Of a stretch of DNA of 64,000 nt, positions 8,299-16,593 are shown piece by piece. The DNA comes from Actinoplanes solisilvae (lineage in GTDB: Bacteria > Actinomycetota > Actinomycetes > Mycobacteriales > Micromonosporaceae). Where the stretch lies: NCBI RefSeq assembly GCF_003999975.1, contig NZ_RJAC01000005.1, positions 372,001 through 436,000 of the forward strand, in the 5' to 3' direction. Numbering within the stretch: position 1 is the first letter of the stretch; every line of letters begins with the position of its first letter. The notes under the pieces were generated by a model. It saw only the letters and a program-made list of their open reading frames with translations, was not told where the DNA came from and did not search any database. A program made the position numbers and the translations under genes.

Positions 8299-8680
8299 GC
8301 GCCTTCTCGATGAAGCGCTGCCGGTCGAGCACCCGGCGCTCGACCAGCACCTCGGCCACGAGCACATCGTCCCTGCGCACGACCACGTCGAAGAAGAGCC
8401 GGGGCCCCTCCACCTTGGCCAGCGTCGCCAGGGCGTACACCTGACGGCCGACCGGGGTGGGGGACTGGTGGGAGATCTCGGCCCGCACCCCCACCGTGGT
8501 GATGCCGCCGGGGATGTGGCGGGCGGTCGCGGCGACGGTGGCTGCCTCGGCGAGCGCCAGAACGCGCGGCGTGGCCAGTACGGGCACGTCACCCGAGCCC
8601 TGCGACTGGGCGGTGTCGGCGTCGGTGACGGTCAATTCCACCCGAGCGGTCAGACCGGGCGTGAATTCCGGGAACTCCAT
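8291..8680 (-). CDS. Hot-dog thioesterase of the FlK (fluoroacetyl-CoA thioesterase) family
   Basis: A 129-residue hot-dog protein. It aligns without gaps around the FlK catalytic residues: Thr37 (LATPR), Glu45 eight residues later (AEAAT) and His71 (SHQSPTPVG), corresponding to Thr42, Glu50 and His76 of the Streptomyces cattleya enzyme. The rest of the fold (LATLAKVEGPRLFFDVVV, then a C-terminal basic helix) also fits. Most genomic relatives are general acyl-CoA thioesterases of unknown substrate, and nothing nearby suggests organofluorine metabolism. The gene overlaps the 3' end of the kinase gene tail to tail. Confidence 0.75.
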   Translation of the reverse strand: MEFPEFTPGLTARVELTVTDADTAQSQGSGDVPVLATPRVLALAEAATVAATARHIPGGITTVGVRAEISHQSPTPVGRQVYALATLAKVEGPRLFFDVVVRRDDVLVAEVLVERRVLDRQRFIEKALS

Positions 8681-8690
8681 GGGATAGACC

Positions 8691-10055
8691 CTAAGGCTTC
8701 TGCCAATACGCCTCGTCCTTCAGCGGCTCCTCGGGCTTGCGCGCCTTACGGGCCCGGGAGGCGAGCTCGGCGGCCAGCGCCCACGCCTCGGCCAGGTCGC
8801 GGTCCTTGGCCTGCCCGGCCCGGCCCCGAGCCGTGTCGGCATAGACCGTCGCCAGTCCGAGCCGACGCTGCAGGGGCCCTTGAACGACCCGCACGCTCTG
8901 CAACCGGGCGTACGGCACCAGGTGCATCTCACGGGTGAGCAGGCCCCAGCGCGACACGAAGACCTCGGGCGTGAACCCCACCCCGAGCGACCGCAGCGAG
9001 ATCGGATTGAGCCAGCGTGCCCGTCGCGGCGGCGGCGAGGTGGCCAGCGCGGCGAGATCGACACCGGGCAGCACCTCCCACACCAGCCCGCGCGCGGTCG
9101 CGAAGTCGCCCACGGGCAGCAGCCGGTCGGAGCGTTTCGAGTCGCCGCCCGGCTCGCCCGCGTTGCCCGCGATGTCGAGCCGCAGGTGCAGCCAGCCCTG
9201 ACCGCGCCACAGCAGCGGCCACGTCGCCCCGACGGCCTGCACCCGGTTGAGCGGCACGACCTGGTTGCGCGTCTCGAGCAGCCCGTAGCGCACCGCGAGC
9301 CGCCCCTCGGGGTCGCGGGCCAGGCGGAAGTCCCAGTCCTGCAGCACGCGCCGCACGGGCTGCAAGAGCACGCCGGCCATCGCCGTCACCGTGCTGGCGA
9401 TGCCGACGAAGGTCCACGAGCCCTCCAGCACGAACTGGAGCACCACGAAGGCCACGCCGAGCGGCAGGAAGAACGCTTGCGGGGTCAGCAACTGGCTGAC
9501 TACGAGGTCGCGGTTGCTGACCCGGACGAGCGGACGCTCCAGCGCCGGGGCTGCCGGGCCCTCGGTGGCCGGTTCGGCTTCCGACTGCGTACGGCCGGCG
9601 AGCGCGAGGAGCCGTTCCCGAAGGGCGGTCGCCTCGCGGACCGTCAGGTAGGCCAGCGGGGCCTCGGTCTTGCCCCCGCCGATCACCTCGAGGCGCAGCT
9701 CGGCCAGCCCGGTGAGCTGGGCCAGCAGCGGCCGCCGCAGCTCGACCGTCTGCAACCGCTCGAGCGGGATGGCCCGGTTGCGACGCCAGACGACACCGTC
9801 GGAGATGCGCAGCTCGCGGCCGACCACCTGATAGCCGGTGGTGAGCCAGCCGACGATCGAGAAGACCACCACGCCGACCGCGACGACCAGCACGACCAGC
9901 GCGAACCGCTCGACCCCGACCTGCGAGAGCGTCTGCCAGGACAGCGCGGCCACGATGACCGCGATGCTCTTGGCGCCGTGCAGGACCGGGCTGAGCGGGT
10001 GCAGACGGCGCCGGGGTTCGTCGACGGTCGTCCCCGCGGGGTCGGTGGTCGTCAC
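8691..10055 (-). CDS. Membrane protein with three bacterial PH (YdbT-type) domains
   Basis: A 454-residue membrane protein of the YdbT family. Three bPH2 domains are visible, each with the pattern of a beta-hairpin and an R/P..R.Q.V strand: around RNRAIPLERLQTVE, NQVVPLNRVQAVG and MHLVPYARLQSV. Hydrophobic segments near residues 30-80 and 210-250 give about four membrane helices. The GTG start at 10055 overlaps the stop of the upstream gene (GTGA), so the pair is translationally coupled. In Bacillus, YdbS/YdbT influence resistance to a bacteriocin; the general role is unknown. The frame is open further upstream, but that part duplicates the neighbour out of frame. Confidence 0.83.
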   Translation of the reverse strand: MTTTDPAGTTVDEPRRRLHPLSPVLHGAKSIAVIVAALSWQTLSQVGVERFALVVLVVAVGVVVFSIVGWLTTGYQVVGRELRISDGVVWRRNRAIPLERLQTVELRRPLLAQLTGLAELRLEVIGGGKTEAPLAYLTVREATALRERLLALAGRTQSEAEPATEGPAAPALERPLVRVSNRDLVVSQLLTPQAFFLPLGVAFVVLQFVLEGSWTFVGIASTVTAMAGVLLQPVRRVLQDWDFRLARDPEGRLAVRYGLLETRNQVVPLNRVQAVGATWPLLWRGQGWLHLRLDIAGNAGEPGGDSKRSDRLLPVGDFATARGLVWEVLPGVDLAALATSPPPRRARWLNPISLRSLGVGFTPEVFVSRWGLLTREMHLVPYARLQSVRVVQGPLQRRLGLATVYADTARGRAGQAKDRDLAEAWALAAELASRARKARKPEEPLKDEAYWQKP

Positions 10056-10546
10056 AGGCCTTCGGCCCGGTCTTCCCCGAGCGCCGTGAGCCGGTCGCGC
10101 AGGCGGGCCGCCTCGGCTGGGGGCAGGCCGGGGATGCGGGCGTCGCTGGCCGCCGCGGCGGTGTGCAACTGCACGGTGGCCAGGCCGAACGCGCGTTCGA
10201 GCGGGCCGGCCGTCACGTCGACGAACTGCATGCGGGCGTACGGGACGATCGACAGGCGCCGCACGAGCAGGCCGTGGCGGACCAGCAGGTCTTGGTCGCG
10301 CTCGGCGTAGCCCCAGGCCCGCACGGCGCGCACGGTGACGAACGAGCGCCAGATCGCGTTGGCCAGGACCAGCCCGATGCCCAGCCACCAGAGCCAATGG
10401 CCCTGCAACACGAGGCCGACGACGAGGCCGGCGACGACGATCACCGACCAGGACCAGCGGACGATCAGTTCCACTGTGATCAGCTTGGGCGAGACCGGGC
10501 GCCACTCGACGGTGTCGGGCCAGGGGGTCAGGGCGTCGACGGTCAC
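10052..10546 (-). CDS. Membrane protein with a single bacterial PH (YdbS-type) domain
   Basis: A 164-residue protein with two adjacent membrane helices (about residues 28-68) followed by one bPH2 domain (LLVRHGLLVRRLSIVPYARMQFVDV). It is the YdbS-like partner of the larger gene just downstream, to which it is coupled by a four-base overlap. The C-terminal region is rich in Ala and Arg and ends cytoplasmically. The two proteins probably form a membrane complex. Confidence 0.83.
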   Translation of the reverse strand: MTVDALTPWPDTVEWRPVSPKLITVELIVRWSWSVIVVAGLVVGLVLQGHWLWWLGIGLVLANAIWRSFVTVRAVRAWGYAERDQDLLVRHGLLVRRLSIVPYARMQFVDVTAGPLERAFGLATVQLHTAAAASDARIPGLPPAEAARLRDRLTALGEDRAEGL

Positions 10547-10555
10547 CGCTTAAGC

Positions 10556-10798
10556 CTAGGCGAGCGGCGCATCCGACGCTGCACCGAAGGGCGCCACTTC
10601 CCGCAGGAATCCCCGCACCTCGAGGAAGTTGCCGAGGGTGACGCGGTGCTCGTCGCAGGCGAGCCAGGTCTTGCGGTAGTCAGGCGCGTGAAGCTTGGGG
10701 TTGTTCCACCTGAGCGCCCAGGATGCCGGCTGACGACACCCCTTCGACGAGCACTGAGGCTCTTCGGGGCCGTCGAGCTTGTCGGGCAGGATATTCAC
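10556..10798 (-). CDS. Small conserved actinobacterial Cys/His protein (often mislabelled acetone carboxylase)
   Basis: An 80-residue soluble protein. The core CSSKGCRQPASWALRWNNPK..RRKTW-like pattern followed by WLACDEHRVTLGNFL is conserved in actinomycetes, where it is commonly labelled 'acetone carboxylase' without support. The spacing CxxxxC...CxxH looks like a small zinc-binding site. Function is unknown. The start is uncertain: GTG at 10798 gives the sequence VNILPDKL, another GTG lies two codons upstream, and neither has a good ribosome site. It is divergent from the MoxR operon. Confidence 0.65.
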   Translation of the reverse strand: MNILPDKLDGPEEPQCSSKGCRQPASWALRWNNPKLHAPDYRKTWLACDEHRVTLGNFLEVRGFLREVAPFGAASDAPLA

Positions 10799-11028
10799 GC
10801 CCACAAGAATAATGAGCGCCGGGCGACCACGGGGGAAGCCGCCCGGCGACGGGGAGAATGTTACACGCTTCCCGACTCGGCGCATCCTCCCGGCGGACGT
10901 GCCCGATCCGGCGGATCGCGCAGAAAGATCGATGCCTGCGGCGTATTGCGACACCACGAGCACGCTCTCAGGTCGGTCGTGTAAGTCTTGAGCGTCGGCA
11001 ACTGGCTTTCGACCGCTGTGGAGGACTG

Positions 11029-12150
11029 GTGGCTCAGCCGCTCACGCCCGAGACCGAGACGACCCCGGGAGCCGTTGCGGCCGTCCCCCCGGCCGTTGTG
11101 TCCGTCACCCCGGCGCAGGACGCCTCGCAACTCGAGCGCGCGATGTTCGAGGTCAAGCGGGTCATCGTCGGCCAGGACAGAATGGTCGAGCGCATGTTCG
11201 TGGCGCTGCTCGCCCGCGGCCACTGCCTGCTCGAGGGTGTTCCCGGCGTCGCCAAGACCCTCGCCGTCGAGACGCTCGCCCGCGTCGTCGGCGGCACCTT
11301 CTCGCGCGTCCAGTTCACCCCCGACCTGGTGCCCGCCGACATCGTCGGCACCCGCATCTACCGGCAGAGCAGCGAGAAGTTCGACGTCGAGCTCGGCCCG
11401 GTCTTCGTCAACTTCCTGCTGGCCGACGAGATCAACCGCGCGCCGGCCAAGGTGCAGTCGGCCCTGCTCGAGGTCATGGCCGAGCACCAGGTGTCGATCG
11501 GCGGTGTCTCCCACGAGGTGCCCACCCCGTTCCTGGTGATGGCCACCCAGAACCCGATCGAGCAGGAGGGCGTCTACCCCCTGCCCGAGGCCCAGCGCGA
11601 CCGCTTCCTGATGAAGATCCAGGTCGGTTACCCGACCGACGCAGAGGAACGCGAGATCGTCTACCGGATGGGCGTCAGCGCCCCCGAACCCAAGACGATC
11701 TTCACGACCGACGACCTGCTCGGCCTGCAGCGCCGCGCCGACCAGGTGTTCGTACACAACGCTCTGGTCGACTACACGGTGCGGCTCGTCCTGGCCACCC
11801 GCGCCCCCGCCCAGCACGGCATGCCCGACGTCGCCCAGCTCATCCAGTACGGCGCGAGCCCGCGCGCCTCGCTGGGCATCGTCCGCGCCACCCGGGCGCT
11901 GGCGCTGCTGCGCGGCCGCGACTACGCGCTCCCGCAAGACGTGCAGGACATCGCGCCCGACATCCTGCGCCACCGTCTGGTGCTCAGCTACGACGCGCTG
12001 GCCGACGACATCCCGGCCGACCACATCGTCGCCCGCATCATGCAGAGCGTGCCGCTGCCGTCGGTCGCCGCCCGCCAGGGCGCCTCGCCCGTTCCCTCCG
12101 CCCCGGTCAGCCCGACCGCGCCCGGTGTCGCATGGCCCGCACAACACTGA
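11029..12150 (+). CDS. MoxR-family AAA+ ATPase
   Basis: A 373-residue AAA+ chaperone-like ATPase. Walker A is GVPGVAKT (70-77), Walker B FLLADEIN (129-136), sensor 1 MATQNP, and a C-terminal lid follows. MoxR proteins act with VWA-domain proteins to insert metals or cofactors or mature protein complexes; the next two genes encode DUF58 and VWA proteins, the classic partner set. I chose GTG 11029 with GGAGG four bases upstream; the frame is open further back but without similarity. The first 45 residues are Pro/Ala/Val-rich and probably disordered. Confidence 0.92.
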   Translation: MAQPLTPETETTPGAVAAVPPAVVSVTPAQDASQLERAMFEVKRVIVGQDRMVERMFVALLARGHCLLEGVPGVAKTLAVETLARVVGGTFSRVQFTPDLVPADIVGTRIYRQSSEKFDVELGPVFVNFLLADEINRAPAKVQSALLEVMAEHQVSIGGVSHEVPTPFLVMATQNPIEQEGVYPLPEAQRDRFLMKIQVGYPTDAEEREIVYRMGVSAPEPKTIFTTDDLLGLQRRADQVFVHNALVDYTVRLVLATRAPAQHGMPDVAQLIQYGASPRASLGIVRATRALALLRGRDYALPQDVQDIAPDILRHRLVLSYDALADDIPADHIVARIMQSVPLPSVAARQGASPVPSAPVSPTAPGVAWPAQH

Positions 12151-13067
12151 GCGGCCTCGGCGCGGGGGGCACGGCCCGCGCCGAAGCCGTCCTCTCCCGG
12201 CTGCAGTTGCTGGTCACCCGCAAACTCGACGGACTGCTGCAGGGCGACTACGTCGGCCTGCTCCCCGGTCCCGGCAGCGAGGCGGGCGAGTCCCGCGAAT
12301 ACCGCCCCGGCGACGACGTACGCCGCATGGACTGGCCGGTCACCGCCCGCACGACGACGCCGCACGTCCGCCGCACAGTCGCCGACCGTGAACTCGAGAC
12401 GTGGATGGCGATCGACCTGAGCGCCAGCCTCGATTTCGGCACCGCCAAGCTGCTCAAGAGCGATCTCGTGCTCGCGGCGGCCACCGCGATGGCCCATTTG
12501 ACCGTGCGGGGCGGCAACCGCATCGGCGCCGTCGTCGGAACCGGTGGCCCCTCAGTCGTACGGCTGCCCGCCCGGCCCGGCCGCAAGGAAGCCCAGGGAC
12601 TGCTGCGCGCCATCGCCGGCGTCGAGATCAAGCCCGGCCGCGCCGACCTCGGCGAGCTCATCGACATGCTCAACCGCCCACCCCGCCGCCGCGGCGTCGC
12701 CGTCGTCATCTCCGACTTCCTCGCCCCCGTCGACGGCTGGGCCCGCCCGATCCGCAAACTCGCCGTCCGCCACGACGTGCTCGCCGTCGAGGTCGTCGAC
12801 CCGCGCGAGCTCGAACTGCCCGACGTCGGCGTGCTCACCCTGGCCGACCCCGAGACCGGCGCCCTGCACGAGGTGCAGACGGCCGACGAGAAACTGCGCC
12901 ACCGCTACGCTGAGGCGGCCGCCGAACAACGCGGCGCCATCGCGAGCGCCCTGCGCGCCGCCGGCGCCGCCCATCTGCGACTGCGCACCGACACCGACTG
13001 GCTGCTGGACATCGTCCGATTCGTGGCCGCCCAACGACACGCACGCACCCGGGGGACCACCCGATGA
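12132..13067 (+). CDS. DUF58 domain-containing protein
   Basis: A 311-residue protein that begins 19 bases before the MoxR gene ends. The DUF58 signature (SREYRPGDDVRRMDWPVTARTTTPHVR, here given only as landmarks YRPGDDVR and DW) lies at about 55-85, then a degenerate von Willebrand A-like fold with MAIDLSASLDFG carrying a DxSxS MIDAS-like motif. It is the usual middle member of MoxR operons. The precise client complex is unknown. Confidence 0.9.
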   Translation: MARTTLSGLGAGGTARAEAVLSRLQLLVTRKLDGLLQGDYVGLLPGPGSEAGESREYRPGDDVRRMDWPVTARTTTPHVRRTVADRELETWMAIDLSASLDFGTAKLLKSDLVLAAATAMAHLTVRGGNRIGAVVGTGGPSVVRLPARPGRKEAQGLLRAIAGVEIKPGRADLGELIDMLNRPPRRRGVAVVISDFLAPVDGWARPIRKLAVRHDVLAVEVVDPRELELPDVGVLTLADPETGALHEVQTADEKLRHRYAEAAAEQRGAIASALRAAGAAHLRLRTDTDWLLDIVRFVAAQRHARTRGTTR

Positions 13068-14014
13068 TCCGTTTCCTGGAGCCGTGGTGGCTCCTGGCGC
13101 TGCTGCCGGTGCTCGCCCTGGCCGGGCTCTACACGTGGCGGCAGTTCCGCAAGCGCACCTTCGCGATGCGCTTCACCAACGTCGACCTGCTTCGTACGCT
13201 CGCCCCGCGCGGACTGGGCTGGCGCAAGCACATCTCGGCCGTCGCGTTCCTGCTGTCCCTGCTGACGCTCGGCGCCGCCCTGGCCCGCCCGTCGGTCGAC
13301 AAGGAAGAGCCGCTCGAACGGGCCACCGTCATGCTCGCGATCGACGTCTCGCTCTCGATGCAGGCCGACGACGTCGCCCCCAACCGCATCGAAGCGGCCC
13401 AGGAAGCGGCGAAGGCGTTCATCAACGAACTCCCGCCGACCTACAACCTCGGCCTGGTGTCCTTCGCGAAGTCGGCGAACGTGCTCGTCTCCCCGACCAA
13501 GGACCGCTCCCAGGTCGCCGCCGCGATCGACGGTCTCACCCTGGCCGAGGCGACCGCGACCGGCGAGGCCGTCTACACCTCGCTCGACGCGATCCGCTCG
13601 GTGCCCGCCGACGGCGCCGACGGCGCACCCCCGGCCCGCATCGTGCTGCTCTCCGACGGCTACCGCACGTCGGGCCGCTCGATCGAGGACGCGGCCACCG
13701 CGGCGTCCCAGGCCAACGTGCCCGTCTCGACGATCGCCTTCGGCACCGACACCGGCGTCGTCGACATCCGCGGAGCCCTCCAGCGGGTGCCGGTCGACCG
13801 ACTGTCGCTGCAGCAGCTCGCCGAGAACACGAAGGGCTACTTCTACGAGGCGGCCTCGGTCAGCGAGCTGAAGCAGGTGTACGAGGACATGGGCAGCTCG
13901 ATCGGCCACCGGGTCGAGCCGCGCGAGGTCACCCAGTGGTATGCCGGGCTGGCTCTGCTGCTGGGCCTGACGGCGGCCGGTCTGTCACTGATCTGGACGT
14001 CCCGCCTGCCCTGA
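13064..14014 (+). CDS. VWA-domain membrane protein (BatA/BatB-like)
   Basis: A 316-residue protein with two N-terminal membrane helices (about 8-24 and 55-75), a von Willebrand A domain whose MIDAS motif DVSLS starts at about residue 94, and a C-terminal membrane helix (about 290-312). This is the architecture of aerotolerance BatA/BatB proteins. The ATG overlaps the DUF58 stop by four bases (ATGA), completing a tightly coupled three-gene operon. The VWA domain would face the cytoplasm or the outside depending on topology; the MoxR partner implies cytoplasmic contact. Confidence 0.9.
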   Translation: MIRFLEPWWLLALLPVLALAGLYTWRQFRKRTFAMRFTNVDLLRTLAPRGLGWRKHISAVAFLLSLLTLGAALARPSVDKEEPLERATVMLAIDVSLSMQADDVAPNRIEAAQEAAKAFINELPPTYNLGLVSFAKSANVLVSPTKDRSQVAAAIDGLTLAEATATGEAVYTSLDAIRSVPADGADGAPPARIVLLSDGYRTSGRSIEDAATAASQANVPVSTIAFGTDTGVVDIRGALQRVPVDRLSLQQLAENTKGYFYEAASVSELKQVYEDMGSSIGHRVEPREVTQWYAGLALLLGLTAAGLSLIWTSRLP

Positions 14015-14025
14015 TCGCTCAGCGC

Positions 14026-14092
14026 GTTGTGCTTTCTCAGGGCAGGTTGTGCTTTCTCAGGGCGTGTTGTGCGCGAGAACGAAAAGCACAAC
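14026..14092. repeat. Direct and inverted copies of a GTTGTGCTTT element
   Basis: GTTGTGCTTTCTCAGGGC occurs twice in direct orientation, starting at 14026 and 14046, and the same core recurs inverted at 14083-14092. The second copy and the inverted copy form a 10-bp stem with a 27-base loop. It may terminate the MoxR operon. It also overlaps the 3' half of the possible micro-ORF on the minus strand. Confidence 0.6.
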
Positions 14093-14143
14093 CACCCAGG
14101 TAGCGGCGATGGTGAACGTGAGAGGCGCAATAAGGTTCTTCAT
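14057..14143 (-). CDS. Possible 28-residue single-pass membrane peptide
   Basis: A short reading frame, ATG at 14143 to TGA at 14057, encodes a 28-residue peptide: a short MKNLIAPL head, a hydrophobic run TFTIAATWVVVLFVLA and a polar HNTP tail. This is the profile of a one-helix membrane micro-protein. The ribosome site is weak (GGAAAG about 11 bases upstream). A region with clear stem-loops lies upstream on the same strand, as would suit a regulated leader. Support is only composition and position; I do not recognise the family. Confidence 0.3.
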   Translation of the reverse strand: MKNLIAPLTFTIAATWVVVLFVLAHNTP

Positions 14144-14411
14144 GTCGGATGCTGCTTTCCGCTGAAGTGACTGGCGTTCTCAAGCGCACGTCACGTCGCG
14201 GCCGGCACCCACGCATCCATCGCCGCGGCGCACACGACTGATCCGGCCCCGCCTGCTGTGGGCGGTGCCGGGGATGCGGGGCTTCGAATCGTCAGGAGAT
14301 CTGACGGACGGCCCGGCCGCGACTAGGAGGATCGCTATCTCGCACAGCGATCACCTCCAACTAGTCGTTCCGGCGACTGGACCGCGTGAGACTGTACCCC
14401 TTAAGGCCCCG
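14144..14411. other. Structured intergenic region, no recognised gene
   Basis: This 268-base stretch holds at least two stem-loops: CGTCAG/CTGACG at 14290-14306, and a long imperfect one pairing 14321-14336 with 14346-14366 (GACTAG-GAGG-ATCGCT against AGCGAT-CCTC-CTAGTC with small bulges). On the minus strand it would be the leader of the possible 28-residue peptide. On the same strand, near 14389-14384, TACAGT could be a -10 element. No known riboswitch class fits well. Confidence 0.45.
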
Positions 14412-15362
14412 CTAAGAAACGCGCCCCGGCATGTCGTGGCGAGGACCACCCGACAGGACGATGTCAGCGACCGCCCGCAGGGTCTCACTGCCCGGCGTGA
14501 GGTAGAAATCGTGGCCCGCGACACCGCCGGTGGGCAGGGTTTTCGCCCCGAACCCGGGAGATGACGGGCGCCGGCCGAGCCCCAGCCCGAAGACCCGTAC
14601 CTGAGGAATGCGGCGGATCCAGTCGGTGGGCGCCAGGGCCGACCAGACCTGAGCACCACCGAGCTCGCCGGCGCGGTCGACGCCGACGCCGGGTGCGCCG
14701 AGGGTGATGACATCGCTCACGCTCTCCAGGCGCCGGGCGGCGAGGCCGACGACGATCGCGCCGTAGCTGTGGCCGATCAGGGTGACGGTGGCGGCGGGGC
14801 GCTGCGCCTGTACGTCGCGAACGAAAGCGGTGAGGGCGGTAGCGCCGGTGCGGGCGCGGCCTTCGGTGGCTGCGGCGAGGCCGACACCCTCGGGCGGGTC
14901 GTAGCCGAGCCAGGCTATGACAGCGGTGTGCGGGTCGCGCTTGGCGAGCAGGTCGTGCAGGGCGCGGGCCTGGACACCAGGGGCGCGGCGAGGGACGCCA
15001 CCGAGGCCCCGGTCGAAGTCGGCCAGGACGGTGTCGACCCCGGGGACGAGGACGGTGATGCGGGTGGCGGTGGAGAGGTCACCGAGCACCTCGGCGGCGC
15101 GGCCGTCGCCGGTCGGGTCGAAGAAAAGGAAGTGGCGGTTCTGGGCGGCCCAGGTCGCGTAGGGGCAGCCGGCGGCAAGCATGCGAGCGGCGGTGTTCCG
15201 GTAGGCGTCGGCGAACGTGGGGAGGGCTTGTGTGCGGCGGCCTGTGGATAACGCGGACCGTCCGAGCTCGGAAGCCGCTAGGCTGCCCACCCTGGGTGGG
15301 GCGGCGGCTGCGGTCAGGGCGAGCAGGCTGGTCAGGGCGAGGGTGAGCGGCAGGATTCGCAT
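14412..15362 (-). CDS. Secreted alpha/beta hydrolase (DUF1023 type)
   Basis: A 316-residue exported protein: a signal peptide (MRILPLTLALTSLLALTAAA) followed by an alpha/beta-hydrolase of the DUF1023 family. The nucleophile elbow GHSYG is at about residue 198, the acidic residue is probably in the APTDWI segment, and the His in GVAGHDFYL. Actinomycetes carry many such secreted hydrolases; substrate unknown. It is transcribed alone, with a long upstream intergenic region. Confidence 0.82.
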   Translation of the reverse strand: MRILPLTLALTSLLALTAAAAPPRVGSLAASELGRSALSTGRRTQALPTFADAYRNTAARMLAAGCPYATWAAQNRHFLFFDPTGDGRAAEVLGDLSTATRITVLVPGVDTVLADFDRGLGGVPRRAPGVQARALHDLLAKRDPHTAVIAWLGYDPPEGVGLAAATEGRARTGATALTAFVRDVQAQRPAATVTLIGHSYGAIVVGLAARRLESVSDVITLGAPGVGVDRAGELGGAQVWSALAPTDWIRRIPQVRVFGLGLGRRPSSPGFGAKTLPTGGVAGHDFYLTPGSETLRAVADIVLSGGPRHDMPGRVS

Positions 15363-15625
15363 GGCCCAGAGCGTCCGGCCACGGTGGATCCCGGAGCGTC
15401 ACACCGCAGACCGGAATCGCACGTGGCACCGAGGTATGAGCCGTCAAGGACGATCCGCGTTCCACCGCCGAGGGCTCCCGGGCGGCTGGCGTTGTGATGG
15501 CGTGCGGTGCGGTTGGTCGCGATGACGAGCGTTGGCCAACCGTGAACGGCGGGCCTTATCGGGCTCGCCGCCGTCGCAAGAACCAGGAACCAGGCCCCTT
15601 CCCCGCTTGACCGTTCCCCTGATCC

Positions 15626-15688
15626 TTGATGCAGGGGCCTCGATCGCGCTGCAGGGGCCTGAATCCAGAATCTAGTGTTGATCATGAG
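15626..15688. repeat. Dispersed intergenic repeat, copy A
   Basis: About 63 bases beginning TTGATGCAGGGGCCTC and ending TTGATCATGAGG. A diverged second copy of the same length and order lies at 48350-48413. Both copies lie in long gene-free gaps. Within copy A the words AGGGGCCT recur, suggesting an internal duplication. Confidence 0.6.
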
Positions 15689-15824
15689 GAGGGAGGGGCC
15701 CGGTTTCCTGAAGTTGAGACCGGTCATTCGGCTCGGCGTGGGCACGACGCGACCGGCGGCACACCGCGCAGCACCACGACGCGCCGGCCCGCACAGGGAA
15801 GCCCTAATTAGTGACGACCCTGCT

Positions 15825-15877
15825 ACCGCAGCCCGGCAGCGCGAAGCCTCAGTGACCGCAGCCCGGCCGCGCGAAGC
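15825..15877. repeat. Two 23-bp direct repeats, 30-bp period
   Basis: ACCGCAGCCCGGCNGCGCG followed by AAGC occurs at 15825-15847 and again at 15855-15877 with one difference. Function unknown. Confidence 0.65.
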
Positions 15878-15948
15878 GGATTCCGACCTGAGACAGCTGA
15901 GGGCAGACCTCCACGGCAATGCTCTGCAGAAGGTCCGCGAAGTCAGTC

Positions 15949-16593
15949 CTAGCTTGGAGTGACCAGGCCTGATTCGTAGGCGAAGACGACGGCCTGGGCA
16001 CGGTCTCGCAGGTTCAGTTTGGACAGGATGCGTCCGATGTGGGTTTTCACCGTCTGCTCGGCCACCACGAGGTCGGACGCGATCTCCTGGTTGGACCGGC
16101 CGCGGGCGATCAACCGCAGCACATCCGTCTCTCGCGGCGTCAAGGCGTTGAGGGCGGCGGGGCTCGGGCGGTCGGCCAGGGGGCGGGCGGCGAACTCGGC
16201 GATCAGACGGCGGGTCACCGAGGGGGCCAGCAGGGCCTCGCCCGCGGCTACGACACGTACGGCGTTGATGAGGTCTGCGGCGGGGGCGTCTTTCAGCAGG
16301 AAGCCGCTCGCGCCGGCCCGCAGGGCCGCGTAGACGTAGTCGTCCAGGTCGAAAGTGGTCAGGATAAGGATCTTGGGGCCGTCCTGAAGGCGGCGGGTTG
16401 CTTCCAGGCCGTCCATGATCGGCATGCGGATGTCCATCAGGACCACGTCGGGGCGCAGGGAACGGGCCTGGGTTACCGCGGCGGCGCCGTCGGCGGCGTC
16501 ACCCACGACGAGCATGTCGGGCTGGGCGGCCAGCAGGGCGCCGAAACCTTCGCGGACCATGGCCTGGTCGTCGGCGATCAGGACCTTGATCAT
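15949..16593 (-). CDS. NarL/FixJ-family response regulator
   Basis: A 214-residue response regulator. The receiver domain has the acidic pair D8/D9, the phosphoacceptor Asp54 (VVLMDIRMP), Thr80 and Lys101 (GFLLKDA). A LuxR-type helix-turn-helix occupies about 150-205 (LTPRETDVLRLIARGRSNQEIA region). The ATG overlaps the 3' end of the sensor kinase gene by four bases, so the pair is co-translated. Targets cannot be inferred from position. Confidence 0.95.
   Translation of the reverse strand: MIKVLIADDQAMVREGFGALLAAQPDMLVVGDAADGAAAVTQARSLRPDVVLMDIRMPIMDGLEATRRLQDGPKILILTTFDLDDYVYAALRAGASGFLLKDAPAADLINAVRVVAAGEALLAPSVTRRLIAEFAARPLADRPSPAALNALTPRETDVLRLIARGRSNQEIASDLVVAEQTVKTHIGRILSKLNLRDRAQAVVFAYESGLVTPS

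Larger units (their letters stand above)
15363..15948. other. Long intergenic region, no supported gene
   Basis: No reading frame here has convincing coding character. The stretch contains a copy of a dispersed element (15626-15688), a 23-bp pair of direct repeats with 30-bp period (15825-15847 and 15855-15877), and an inverted GGTTGG/CCAACC pair (15511-15516 and 15536-15541). The promoter of the downstream-facing hydrolase gene must lie near its left end. Confidence 0.5.

Noticed and set aside
8691..10505. A single 604-residue frame spanning both PH-domain genes
   Set aside because: Its first 150 codons are the neighbour gene read in another frame. The coupled GTG at 10055 and the domain boundaries support two separate genes.
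10556..10798. Acetone carboxylase subunit
   Set aside because: The small Cys/His protein has no similarity in size or motifs to acetone carboxylase subunits; the label is a propagated annotation error.
14290..14411. Resemblance of ACTAG..TTCCGG..ACTGGACCG..GAGACTG to the guanidine-I (ykkC) riboswitch
   Set aside because: The order of words is suggestive, but the highly conserved downstream box of that class is absent, and no gene on the plus strand follows. A covariance search would settle it.
15626..15962. Small plus-strand frames in the gap before the response regulator gene
   Set aside because: Repetitive sequence, no ribosome site of quality, no recognisable protein, and the region overlaps the dispersed element.
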